Source: Chitinophagaceae bacterium UBA1953
GTDB taxonomy: Bacteria; Bacteroidota; Bacteroidia; Chitinophagales; Chitinophagaceae
Assembly: GCA_002336115.1 (NCBI GenBank)
Contig: DDEN01000061.1
Span: 64,823-128,822 of the forward strand
DNA length: 64,000 nt
Direction: 5' to 3'
The notes beneath the pieces were generated by a model. The model ran no database searches. It had not been told where the DNA came from and saw only the letters and a list, made by a program, of their open reading frames with translations. Positions within the stretch are counted from its first letter, which is position 1; the number at the start of each line of letters is the position of its first letter. Shown here piece after piece: positions 26,024 to 33,373 of this stretch. The position numbers and the translations under genes were made by a program.

Positions 26024-26506
26024 CTATTTCGAAAAATCACTTACTATTTTTATGTTTATAAACCGCTCATTACTGTTTTCGTCTTCTACATTTAACCAGT
26101 TATGTTCGGTTGTAATTTCCACTGCTGTTATTTCGCTTTCCTCTATTAGAAGAAGATCTGTGTTTTTAACGATTGTTTGGTTAATACATACACGAAGCGT
26201 TCTTTCTGCAGTAGCTATATTGTACTTGTTGAGTATATTTTGCAACTGGAGCAATTTTACCCCTGCTTTTGTTTTAATAATGATTGCACCATCTTTTGCT
26301 TTATTGCCAAACTTTGATAGTGCATGTTCGCCTTTTAATACTTCAATTGATTCAATTTTATCTGGCTTAATGATGAGCAATTTCAGATCAGTTCTGAACG
26401 AATCAACCTGTATATAGATTTGTTGATTGATAGTGCTTGAGGCTTGTGTTTTTTGAGCTTTTGCAGAAATAGTAACAAATAGCAAAATAGACAGCAGGTA
26501 TTTCAT
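26024..26506 (-). CDS. Small secreted protein with TonB-receptor plug-like motif
   Basis: 160 residues, signal peptide about 1-17 (MKYLLSILLFVTISAKA). Residues 50-80 read KIESIEVLKGEHALSKFG then GAIIIKTKAG, which is the carboxy end of a TonB-dependent receptor plug (I-x-S-I-x-V-L-K-G...A...YG...G-x-I-x-I-x-T-K) without any beta barrel. Similar plug fragments occur at the end of Bacteroidota M56/BlaR1-type proteins and in short exported proteins. The second half (95-160) is unassigned. Monocistronic. Confidence 0.7.
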   Translation of the reverse strand: MKYLLSILLFVTISAKAQKTQASSTINQQIYIQVDSFRTDLKLLIIKPDKIESIEVLKGEHALSKFGNKAKDGAIIIKTKAGVKLLQLQNILNKYNIATAERTLRVCINQTIVKNTDLLLIEESEITAVEITTEHNWLNVEDENSNERFINIKIVSDFSK

Positions 26507-26945
26507 AAAAGAGGTTTGGTATTCAAATATAATTGAATCTAATCATAGTCTATTCTGCGGTGGTGCATGGGTGAGCCATGGATAGTTCAGGTAGGTTCAG
26601 TAATTGCAGTAACCCGTTTTCAGTATAATTTTCTGCTTTTTTACCTCCTTTTCGGGTTAAAAGAGCATGATGACACCACATCAAAAAAATATTTTTAAAT
26701 AAGTTTTCAAAAATAAACAGTCTGTGTGTGTTGATAATCAATTGTTTAATTGAAATTCTCTCCCTTCTTCCACCAACTACTAAAAAAAATATGGTACTTT
26801 GTGTTGCATAGTACTGTTTTTTTACTTAGGTTTGTATTGTAATTGAAAATCGTGGTGAAATGAAGGTATGAAGGAACGAGCTCTCCATTATGCTTTCTCC
26901 CCGCTTAGCTAACGGGGCTCCACATTCACAAAAACTCCTAAGGTT
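26507..26945. other. 439-bp intergenic region with promoter and leader hairpin
   Basis: No convincing gene (a 63-codon minus-strand reading at 26550-26741 lacks a coding pattern). It holds the promoter of the PadR operon (26804-26834) and a hairpin in the leader, CCCCG-CTTAG/CTAA-CGGGG at 26899-26917, with one bulged C and no T run. Confidence 0.5.
26804..26834 (+). promoter_or_regulatory. Promoter of the PadR/PspC operon
   Basis: TTG at 26804-26806, 20-bp spacer, TAGGTTTG at 26827-26834; fits the Bacteroidota -33/-7 pattern and would give a leader of about 105 nt that contains the 26899-26917 hairpin. Confidence 0.6.
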
Positions 26946-27347
26946 ATGAATATCGAGAACACACAAAGCCAGATGCGAAAGGGAGTACTGGAGTTTTGCA
27001 TTCTCTCCGTTATTAAACGGGGCGAAGTATATCCCAGTGATATAATTGAGGAAATGAAAAAGGCCAACCTTAACATCCTCGAAGGGACCCTCTACCCGCT
27101 TCTTACCCGATTGAAAAATGCCGACCTCCTGACCTATCGCTGGGTGGAAAGCAGCAGCGGTCCTCCCCGTAAATACTTTTCGTTAACCGAAAAAGGAGCT
27201 ACGTTTTACAAAGAGCTGGAACAAACCTGGAACGAAATGGCCAGCTCGGTTGAAACTGTTACAAAAGGAAACGGAAGTGCCAATGCTGCTGTAACCGGTG
27301 AAACAATTGTCGTTCATCCTTCAACGGGTAGCGAAAACCAACTTTAA
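26946..27347 (+). CDS. PadR-family transcriptional regulator
   Basis: 133 residues. Winged-helix DNA-binding domain: QMRKGVLEFCILSVIKRGEV, YPSDIIEEMKKANL, ILEGTLYPLLTRLKNADLL and SGPPRKYFSLTEKG, the core PadR signature. The C-terminal dimerisation helix is short (PadR-s2 type) and ends in a polar tail. It lies 22 bp before the PspC-domain gene, an arrangement common in Bacteroidota in which the regulator controls its own membrane partner. Confidence 0.93.
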   Translation: MNIENTQSQMRKGVLEFCILSVIKRGEVYPSDIIEEMKKANLNILEGTLYPLLTRLKNADLLTYRWVESSSGPPRKYFSLTEKGATFYKELEQTWNEMASSVETVTKGNGSANAAVTGETIVVHPSTGSENQL

Positions 27348-27369
27348 CCACTGTTAAACTGTTTTTATT

Positions 27370-29628
27370 ATGAAAAAGGTCATTAATATAAATTTCAAAG
27401 GCCGGGTGATTCCTATTGAAGAATCCGCTTTTGAACAGCTTCAGAAATATACCGAAAGCCTTCGCCGCTACTTCGCCAATGAAGAAGGAAGAGACGAAAT
27501 CATCAACGACATTGAAGACCGCATAGCCGAACTGTTTGATGAAGAGCTGAAGAAAGGATCTACTTGCATTACCGATGCAAGTGTTGCAGCAATTATTGCC
27601 AGCATGGGGAGTGTGGAAGATTTTGAACAAATGGATAATGATGGTTCTTCAGCCAGCAGCTACAGTAATTCACAGTCATCATCAACTGCATCTTCAGCAG
27701 CTTATGCCACAACCGATGAACCCAGGGGAAATCTTGCACGTAGTGCCAACGATAAAATTATTGGTGGTGTGTGTGGCGGTATTGCTCATTATCTGAAAAT
27801 CGATCCGGCAATTGTGCGTATTCTTTTTGCATTGATTACGTTTGGTGGTTTTGGAACAGGAATGCTTATTTACCTTATCATGTGGATTATCCTTCCTCTG
27901 AAGGATTTGAAAACAAACATCCGCAAGCGCCTTTTCCGCAGCCCCGATGAAAAAGTAATTGGTGGTGTTGCGGGCGGTTTAGCTAACTATTTTAATATAC
28001 CCGTTTGGGTTCCCCGTGTTGTTTTTTGTTTACCGCTGATTCTTGGAATCATCTCTTCAATTTTCCACAACGCCTGGTTTAATTGGGATTTTGAACCCGA
28101 CTTTGTCTTTGGTGGTTTTGGGGGAACGTTGTTTGTAACCTATATCATTCTCTGGATTGTGTTACCAATGGCCAGCAGCGCTACAGATAAACTACAGATG
28201 CGTGGAGAAAAGATAGATGTAAACAGTATCAAAAATGCCGTGCAGGAAGAACTTGGTACAACATCTGGAATGATGAAAGAAAAAACCACGCAGGCTGGCG
28301 AAGAACTGAAAGCAAGAGCCACCCAAATGGGTGAAGAGCTGAAGGAAAGCGCTCAAAAAATCGGCGTAAACATGAGTGAAGAAGCAAAACGTTTTGGATC
28401 TGAAATGAGCCAGAAAAGTAAAGCTGTTGCAGTTGAAGCGATGCCCGTTGCAAGAAGCACAGGTCAGGGAATTGGTCATGCCATTGGTGTATTGTTCAAA
28501 GCTTTTTTCCTTTTTATAGCCGGTATAGTTGCTTTTGCTCTGCTTATGGCACTGATTGGTTTGGTTATTGGCGGCGTTGCGGCTTTTCCTCTTAAGGGCT
28601 TTTTCCTCGAAGGGCCTACTCAAACACTGGCTGCATGGGGCGCATTGTTACTCTTCTTTGCCGTTCCGGTAATTGCACTTCTTACCTGGGTTATCCGAAA
28701 AATTATTGGAACAAAGAGCCGCAACCAATACCTTGGATACACGTTTGGCGGTTTATGGGTTATCGGACTTGTTTGTCTGGCGGTTCTTATTTCTTCCTTC
28801 TTTAATAATTTCAGGGCTTCTGCACACGATCCGCAAGATGTAAGTATAGTACAGCCTGCAGGAGGTAAAATGATTGTAAAAGTACCTTCATCAAAAGTTA
28901 AAATTTATGGTCGTGGTTTTGATTGGGATGAAGTGTTTACTGTAGATGGAGACAGCATGTATATTAATAACATACGGTTACGTATTGTAAAAAGTAATGA
29001 TAGCCTGTTTCATGTGAACTACGATAAAAGAAGTTCGGGTGCAACAAAAGATAAGGCACTGGCCAACGCAATGGCAATTCAATACGGAGTACGGTTTAAA
29101 GACAGTGTGCTTACTCTGGAAAAAGGGTTTACCGTAAGCGAAAATTCAAAATTCCGTAATCAGCGTGTTGCTGTTACTATTGAAGTCCCTGTTGGCAAGC
29201 GTATTTATATCGACAGAACTGTTGAAAGATTAGAGTGGCACAATATAACCTTTAATGGCCCCCGTCGTCACGACTGGGAGTGGGATGATGAATGGGATAG
29301 CCGTGGCTGGAATGATACCGAGGTGGAATATATTATGACGGATGATGGACTGGAAAGAGTTGACGGAAAAGATAAGAAGCAGGAAATCATCGAACGCCAA
29401 AAAGATATTGATGAGCAGATGAAGGATATTGAAGAGCAAAAAAACGAACTGAAAAAGCAGGAAGATGAATTAAAAAATCAGAAAAAAGAAAACGACAGCC
29501 TGCGTTATCGTTATGAGCCTAAATCACCAACAGCGCCTGCAACCGGCAACAAACAGATTGTTGAAAAGCTGAACAACAGCAGCAGCAACGAAATCATATT
29601 TCAGCCAATGACAGTGAATGCACTGTAA
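27370..29628 (+). CDS. Large membrane protein with two PspC domains, amphipathic repeats and C-terminal coiled coil
   Basis: 752 residues. Order: an N-terminal cytosolic regulatory segment (1-100) beginning INFKGRVIPIEESAFEQLQK; PspC domain 1 at about 118-175 (DKIIGGVCGGIAHYL); PspC domain 2 at about 190-272 (DEKVIGGVAGGLANYF); an amphipathic 11-residue-repeat segment at about 285-360 (EELKARATQMGEELKESAQK); three or four membrane spans (375-480); a beta-rich domain at 490-620 (GKMIVKVPSSKVKIYGRGF); a WDDEWD-rich acidic patch; and a coiled coil at 655-715 (QMKDIEEQKNELKKQ). PspC proteins take part in envelope-stress sensing. It is the second gene of the PadR operon and ends at a terminator. 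Confidence 0.9.
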   Translation: MKKVININFKGRVIPIEESAFEQLQKYTESLRRYFANEEGRDEIINDIEDRIAELFDEELKKGSTCITDASVAAIIASMGSVEDFEQMDNDGSSASSYSNSQSSSTASSAAYATTDEPRGNLARSANDKIIGGVCGGIAHYLKIDPAIVRILFALITFGGFGTGMLIYLIMWIILPLKDLKTNIRKRLFRSPDEKVIGGVAGGLANYFNIPVWVPRVVFCLPLILGIISSIFHNAWFNWDFEPDFVFGGFGGTLFVTYIILWIVLPMASSATDKLQMRGEKIDVNSIKNAVQEELGTTSGMMKEKTTQAGEELKARATQMGEELKESAQKIGVNMSEEAKRFGSEMSQKSKAVAVEAMPVARSTGQGIGHAIGVLFKAFFLFIAGIVAFALLMALIGLVIGGVAAFPLKGFFLEGPTQTLAAWGALLLFFAVPVIALLTWVIRKIIGTKSRNQYLGYTFGGLWVIGLVCLAVLISSFFNNFRASAHDPQDVSIVQPAGGKMIVKVPSSKVKIYGRGFDWDEVFTVDGDSMYINNIRLRIVKSNDSLFHVNYDKRSSGATKDKALANAMAIQYGVRFKDSVLTLEKGFTVSENSKFRNQRVAVTIEVPVGKRIYIDRTVERLEWHNITFNGPRRHDWEWDDEWDSRGWNDTEVEYIMTDDGLERVDGKDKKQEIIERQKDIDEQMKDIEEQKNELKKQEDELKNQKKENDSLRYRYEPKSPTAPATGNKQIVEKLNNSSSNEIIFQPMTVNAL

Positions 29629-29659
29629 AAATCGTGGTTAAAGTTGGAACAGCCCAACG

Positions 29660-29696
29660 GCCCCAAAGTTTTTTCCAAAACGGCGGGGCTTTTTTC
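29660..29696 (+). terminator. Terminator of the PadR/PspC operon
   Basis: GCCCC (29660-29664) pairs with GGGGC (29685-29689), with an inner GTTTT/AAAAC stem, followed by TTTTTT; 31 bp after the stop. Confidence 0.75.
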
Positions 29697-29720
29697 TTCA
29701 ACTATAAAAAATATAAAACG

Positions 29721-30179
29721 ATGTTTCGGAAACTGGTTTTTGCTTTTGTTTTATTAACAGCAACTGCACAATCATCAACAGCACAAAAAGTAAAAGACGC
29801 AGAGCTGTTCAATATAATTTACAAACTTGATAGCGCCTGCTTCAAAGCGTTCAATGAAAAAAACTTTGAAGTGTTTAAAAATTATTTTGATACCACACTT
29901 GAGTTTTATCATGATCGAACAGGGCTAACTTATTATGCCGACAATATGAAAATTTTCAAAACAAGCTTTTCAAAAGGAGGCGATTTAACGAGGGTGCTTG
30001 TTGGCGAAACAATGGAGGTTTATCCTGTTCCCGGTTTTGGTGCTGTACAAATTGCTCAGCATCTCTTTTGCCATACCGAAAACGGAAAGCAGGATTGCGG
30101 CACCTTTAAATTTATTCATGTGTGGAAGAAAACAGAGAAAGGATGGAAGATAACCCGTATCATTAGCGTTGATCATTGA
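29721..30179 (+). CDS. Exported NTF2-like (DUF4440-type) protein
   Basis: 152 residues from the ATG at 29721; a longer reading would begin inside the upstream terminator. Signal peptide about 1-21 (MFRKLVFAFVLLTATAQSSTAQ). The mature part matches an NTF2-like fold: helix IIYKLDSACFKAFNEKNFE, then FKNYFDTTLEFYHDRTGL, and the closing strands FKFIHVWKKTEKGWKITRII. Family members are small-molecule-binding or enzymatic; no catalytic residues can be assigned. Confidence 0.8.
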   Translation: MFRKLVFAFVLLTATAQSSTAQKVKDAELFNIIYKLDSACFKAFNEKNFEVFKNYFDTTLEFYHDRTGLTYYADNMKIFKTSFSKGGDLTRVLVGETMEVYPVPGFGAVQIAQHLFCHTENGKQDCGTFKFIHVWKKTEKGWKITRIISVDH

Positions 30180-30198
30180 TGAACTAAAATACTGTAAA

Positions 30199-30780
30199 AT
30201 GATTTCTCAAAACTTCATCACACAGGCAAAGAATTGGCTGGTTTATTTTACGACCGTATTTGTGGGAATTTATTTACACGAGATTGGACATTGTGTTGTT
30301 GCCTGGGTAAATGGTAAAAGGGCCATTCCAACACCAGCAAAAGAATATTTGTTAGATACCGTTTCTTCAAATACGCAACTTTATATGTCTCTTGGTGGAA
30401 TTATTGGTACCGTGTTGTTTTCATTCATCATTTTTGCTTTGTACATAAAAGCGCCGTTTACTTTTCCAAAGCCGGTTTTTGCGGCAGCACTGGCATCTCC
30501 GGGTCTGTACTGCCTGCTTTTTATTTTAAAAGGCCGGGGACATGATGCTACTGAGTTCCAGGAAGCACAGGCCGCTATGGGTTTTTCTTATTCCGGCCAT
30601 GCAGTTGATTATCTATTTCTTTTCATCTTTTTACTTGGCTTTGTTCTTTGGTTGTGGTTTTCAAAACCGCCACTAAAAATAATTCCAAAGCTTTTCGCTG
30701 GTTCTGTAATGACGGTAATTTTCATTGCAGGATTACAAACAGTGAACAATCGCATATTTGATCCGCTCTTTTCGCATTAA
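30199..30780 (+). CDS. Small polytopic membrane protein with HEIGH zinc-metalloprotease motif (M50-like)
   Basis: 193 residues from the ATG at 30199 (a TTG at 30169 would overlap the upstream gene). H27-E28-I-G-H31 sits within the first hydrophobic span (VYFTTVFVGIYLHEIGHCVV), as in site-2-type intramembrane proteases and M50-like families; H115-D116 (GRGHDATEFQEA) or a nearby acid could be the third zinc ligand. Four or five membrane spans. No PDZ or CBS domain. Whether it cleaves substrates is inferred only from the motif. Confidence 0.75.
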   Translation: MISQNFITQAKNWLVYFTTVFVGIYLHEIGHCVVAWVNGKRAIPTPAKEYLLDTVSSNTQLYMSLGGIIGTVLFSFIIFALYIKAPFTFPKPVFAAALASPGLYCLLFILKGRGHDATEFQEAQAAMGFSYSGHAVDYLFLFIFLLGFVLWLWFSKPPLKIIPKLFAGSVMTVIFIAGLQTVNNRIFDPLFSH

Positions 30781-30822
30781 GAGGTTTAAAAATTTTTTAT
30801 CAGTTCAATCTCCTGCTTCCTT

Positions 30823-30830
30823 TACATTTG
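30823..30830 (+). promoter_or_regulatory. -7 element of gcvT promoter
   Basis: TACATTTG, 30 bp upstream of the gcvT ATG, matches TAnnTTTG; no TTG at the standard -33 distance. Confidence 0.4.
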
Positions 30831-30860
30831 TGACCAACTTTCACAATTGAATAAAAAAGC

Positions 30861-31946
30861 ATGAAATCAACTCCTTTTACAAGTAAACATATTGCTCTTG
30901 GTGCAAAGATGGCTGAGTTTGCGGGCTATAATATGCCCATTTCTTATACGGGCATTAATGATGAACATGCTGCGGTACGAAACAATGCCGGTGTATTTGA
31001 TGTGAGCCACATGGGTGAGTTTATTTTAAAAGGCGAAAATGCGCTTGATCTTATTCAGCGTGTTACTACAAATGATGCCTCTAAATTAACTAATGGCAAA
31101 GCACAGTATAGTTGTTTGCCCAATGCAAACGGGGGAATTGTTGACGATCTGCTGGTGTATTGTATTGAGGAAGGAAAAGTGTATATGCTTGTTGTGAATG
31201 CCAGCAATATTGAAAAAGATTGGAATTGGATCCGGCAGTTTAATACAAACAATGCAGAGATGCACAACATCAGCGATAAAACCTGTTTGCTGGCAATACA
31301 GGGTCCTAACGCAACAAAGATTCTGCAGCCATTAACCGATATGGATATTTTAAACCTTAAGTATTACACCTTTACAAAAGGAACATTTGCTGGTGTTGAA
31401 AACGTATTGGTTAGTGCAACCGGTTATACAGGTGCAGGTGGAGTTGAAATTTATTTTGAAGATAAAGACGGTGATGCAGATAAAATATGGGATGCAATCT
31501 TTGCTGCAGGAAAAGAAGCCGGCATTAAACCAATTGGTCTTGGCGCAAGAGATACCCTGCGTTTGGAAAAAGCGTTTTGTTTATATGGGAACGATATTGA
31601 TGATAACACATCGCCCCTGGAAGCGGGTCTTGGATGGATTACAAAATTCACCAAAGAATTTACTGCACGACCCATCATTGAAAAAGTAAAAGCAGAAGGT
31701 GCAAAGAGAAAACTGGTAGGTTTAGAAATGATTGATCGTGGTATTCCCCGCCATGATTATAAAATAAAGGATGCTGCGGGTAATGAAATTGGAAAAGTAA
31801 CCAGTGGCACACAATCTCCTTCATTACAAAAAGCTATTGGCCTTGGTTATGTAGCCAGTGAGTTTTCCGCATTTGATTCTGAAATTTATGTAGAAGTAAG
31901 AGATAAGCTTCTCAAAGCAAAAGTGGTTAAGGTTCCTTTTCTGTAA
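30861..31946 (+). CDS. gcvT: Aminomethyltransferase (glycine cleavage T protein)
   Basis: 361 residues, typical length. Transfers the aminomethyl carbon of glycine from the H protein to tetrahydrofolate; cytosolic. Signatures: HAAVRNNAGVFDVSHMGE, QYSCLPNANGGIVDDLLVY, NASNIEKDW, TGYTGAGGVEIYF, GLGARDTLRLEKAFCLYG and the C-terminal GKVTSGTQSPSLQKAIGLGY. The other glycine-cleavage genes (gcvH, gcvP) are not adjacent, as is usual in this phylum. Confidence 0.96.
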   Translation: MKSTPFTSKHIALGAKMAEFAGYNMPISYTGINDEHAAVRNNAGVFDVSHMGEFILKGENALDLIQRVTTNDASKLTNGKAQYSCLPNANGGIVDDLLVYCIEEGKVYMLVVNASNIEKDWNWIRQFNTNNAEMHNISDKTCLLAIQGPNATKILQPLTDMDILNLKYYTFTKGTFAGVENVLVSATGYTGAGGVEIYFEDKDGDADKIWDAIFAAGKEAGIKPIGLGARDTLRLEKAFCLYGNDIDDNTSPLEAGLGWITKFTKEFTARPIIEKVKAEGAKRKLVGLEMIDRGIPRHDYKIKDAAGNEIGKVTSGTQSPSLQKAIGLGYVASEFSAFDSEIYVEVRDKLLKAKVVKVPFL

Positions 31947-31967
31947 TTGATTTAAGAAAACAGTTTC

Positions 31968-32444
31968 ATGCCATATATCCATGTAACAACGTTTATTGCA
32001 GCACCGCAGCAGGTGGTGTTTGATTTAAGCAGGCACATAGGCCTACATAAAATTTCGCAGCAGAATTATGGTGAAGATGTTATGAATGGTGTTGCTGCCG
32101 GCCTCATTAAAGAAGGAGAATCTGTTACGTGGAAAGCAAAGCATTTAGGAAAAGAAAGAATGATGACGGTAAAAATTTCAGAAATGAAGCCGTCTTTTTA
32201 TTTTGAAGATGTAATGACAAAAGGCGATTTTATTTCTTTCTCTCACAAACATCATTTTAAGCAGATTTCCAATGGCACTATTATGATTGATGAGCTGTTG
32301 TTTGAAACGCCATATAAATTTATTGGCAAACTACTGAATCGTTTTTACCTGAGACAGTATTTAAAAAAACTACTTGAAAACAGGAATAGTGTTATTAAAG
32401 AATATGCTGAGGGAAACAAATGGAAAGCTCTTCTTGAGCAATAA
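31968..32444 (+). CDS. SRPBCC-superfamily protein
   Basis: 158 residues, START/Bet v1-like helix-grip fold for small-molecule binding: an opening strand (IHVTTFIAAPQQVVFDLSRH), a beta sheet (VTWKAKHLGKERMMTVKISE, FKQISNGTIMIDELLFETPY) and a long C-terminal helix (LKKLLENRNSVIKEYAEG). Ligand unknown. Lies 21 bp after gcvT, so may be co-transcribed; its last codons contain the comB promoter. Confidence 0.85.
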   Translation: MPYIHVTTFIAAPQQVVFDLSRHIGLHKISQQNYGEDVMNGVAAGLIKEGESVTWKAKHLGKERMMTVKISEMKPSFYFEDVMTKGDFISFSHKHHFKQISNGTIMIDELLFETPYKFIGKLLNRFYLRQYLKKLLENRNSVIKEYAEGNKWKALLEQ

Positions 32445-32463
32445 TTGCGTATCTGTATCTTTG
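32434..32463 (+). promoter_or_regulatory. comB promoter
   Basis: TTG at 32434-32436, 19-bp spacer, TATCTTTG at 32456-32463. The ATG at 32474 is only 10 bp beyond the -7 element, so the mRNA would have almost no leader. Confidence 0.7.
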
Positions 32464-32473
32464 CGCCCACAAT

Positions 32474-33202
32474 ATGAATAATAAGCCCTCTTTATATACT
32501 TGTTTTTCACCTGCGCTTTTGCATTTATACGAATTAAGGAATGCAGTAGTTGTTATTATTGATGTTTTCCGTGCAACATCTACCATTGCATCGGCATTAC
32601 ACAATGGTGCAAAATGTGTAATACCCGTTGATACGGTTGCAAAAGCTGTTGATTTAAGTAAAAAAATTAATGGCATTGCAGCAGGCGAACGAGATGGAAA
32701 AATTGCCGATGGACTTGAACACGGTAATTCGCCATTGGAATATACGCCCGATTTTGTTGGCAATCGTACGCTTGTGCTTACCACAACCAACGGCACAAGA
32801 CTGCTGCACATGGCATTAGACAATAAAGCCGATACAATTATTACGGGTTCGTTTCCGAATCTTTCAGCCGTTTGTGATTTTTTGCTAAAGCAGAATAAAA
32901 ATGTTATTCTCGGTTGTGCAGGTTGGAAAGATCGTTTTAACCTGGAGGATACTTTGTTTGCCGGTGCTGTTATCAATCGCATTAAGGAACATTATAGCAT
33001 TCATTGCGACAGCTCTTTAACTGCCGAACAACAATATCTTTTAGTGAAAGACGATCTGTATAATTTCGCACCTAATCTTACTCACTACCATCGGCTTGTT
33101 GAGCGGTTTGGTTTAATTGAAGACATTCGTTTTTGTTTAACAGAAGATGTGGCAAATGTGTTACCATTATATAAAGACGGAATGCTGATTGCGGCCAGGT
33201 AA
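32474..33202 (+). CDS. comB: 2-phosphosulfolactate phosphatase
   Basis: 242 residues. Mg2+-dependent enzyme that removes phosphate from 2-phosphosulfolactate, giving sulfolactate. Signatures: VVVIIDVFRATSTIASAL, AGERDGKIADGLEHGNSP, LTTTNGTRLLHMA, and ILGCAGWKDRFNLEDTLFAG. In methanogens the step serves coenzyme M synthesis; in bacteria it makes sulfolactate or feeds other sulfonates, and its role in Bacteroidota is not settled. comA and comC are not adjacent. Confidence 0.93.
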   Translation: MNNKPSLYTCFSPALLHLYELRNAVVVIIDVFRATSTIASALHNGAKCVIPVDTVAKAVDLSKKINGIAAGERDGKIADGLEHGNSPLEYTPDFVGNRTLVLTTTNGTRLLHMALDNKADTIITGSFPNLSAVCDFLLKQNKNVILGCAGWKDRFNLEDTLFAGAVINRIKEHYSIHCDSSLTAEQQYLLVKDDLYNFAPNLTHYHRLVERFGLIEDIRFCLTEDVANVLPLYKDGMLIAAR

Positions 33203-33373
33203 ACCTGTAAAGGTACTTCACTTTTTTCTGATTCGGAATCATATTTTAAGATTAATATTTCTTTGTTTGTTTCTCTGGAAATGTGAAATGAAAGCGTTTA
33301 TTTTTGCAGATTGGTCTTTTCTATAAGAACGGACTTCACCAATAGTACACTGTACTGCAAATTATAATACTGA

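Noticed and set aside
26550..26741. 63-codon minus-strand reading frame before the PadR operon
   Set aside because: Composition is not coding-like and it lies in a gap used by the operon promoter.
28192..28623. 143-codon antisense frame inside the PspC gene
   Set aside because: Cysteine/phenylalanine-rich shadow of the amphipathic repeat segment; sense strand has clear domains.
33203..33373. tRNA or small RNA gene between comB and the SNF2 gene
   Set aside because: No cloverleaf or CCA-type 3' end is visible; the short TGATTC/GAATCA inverted repeat is too small to be convincing.
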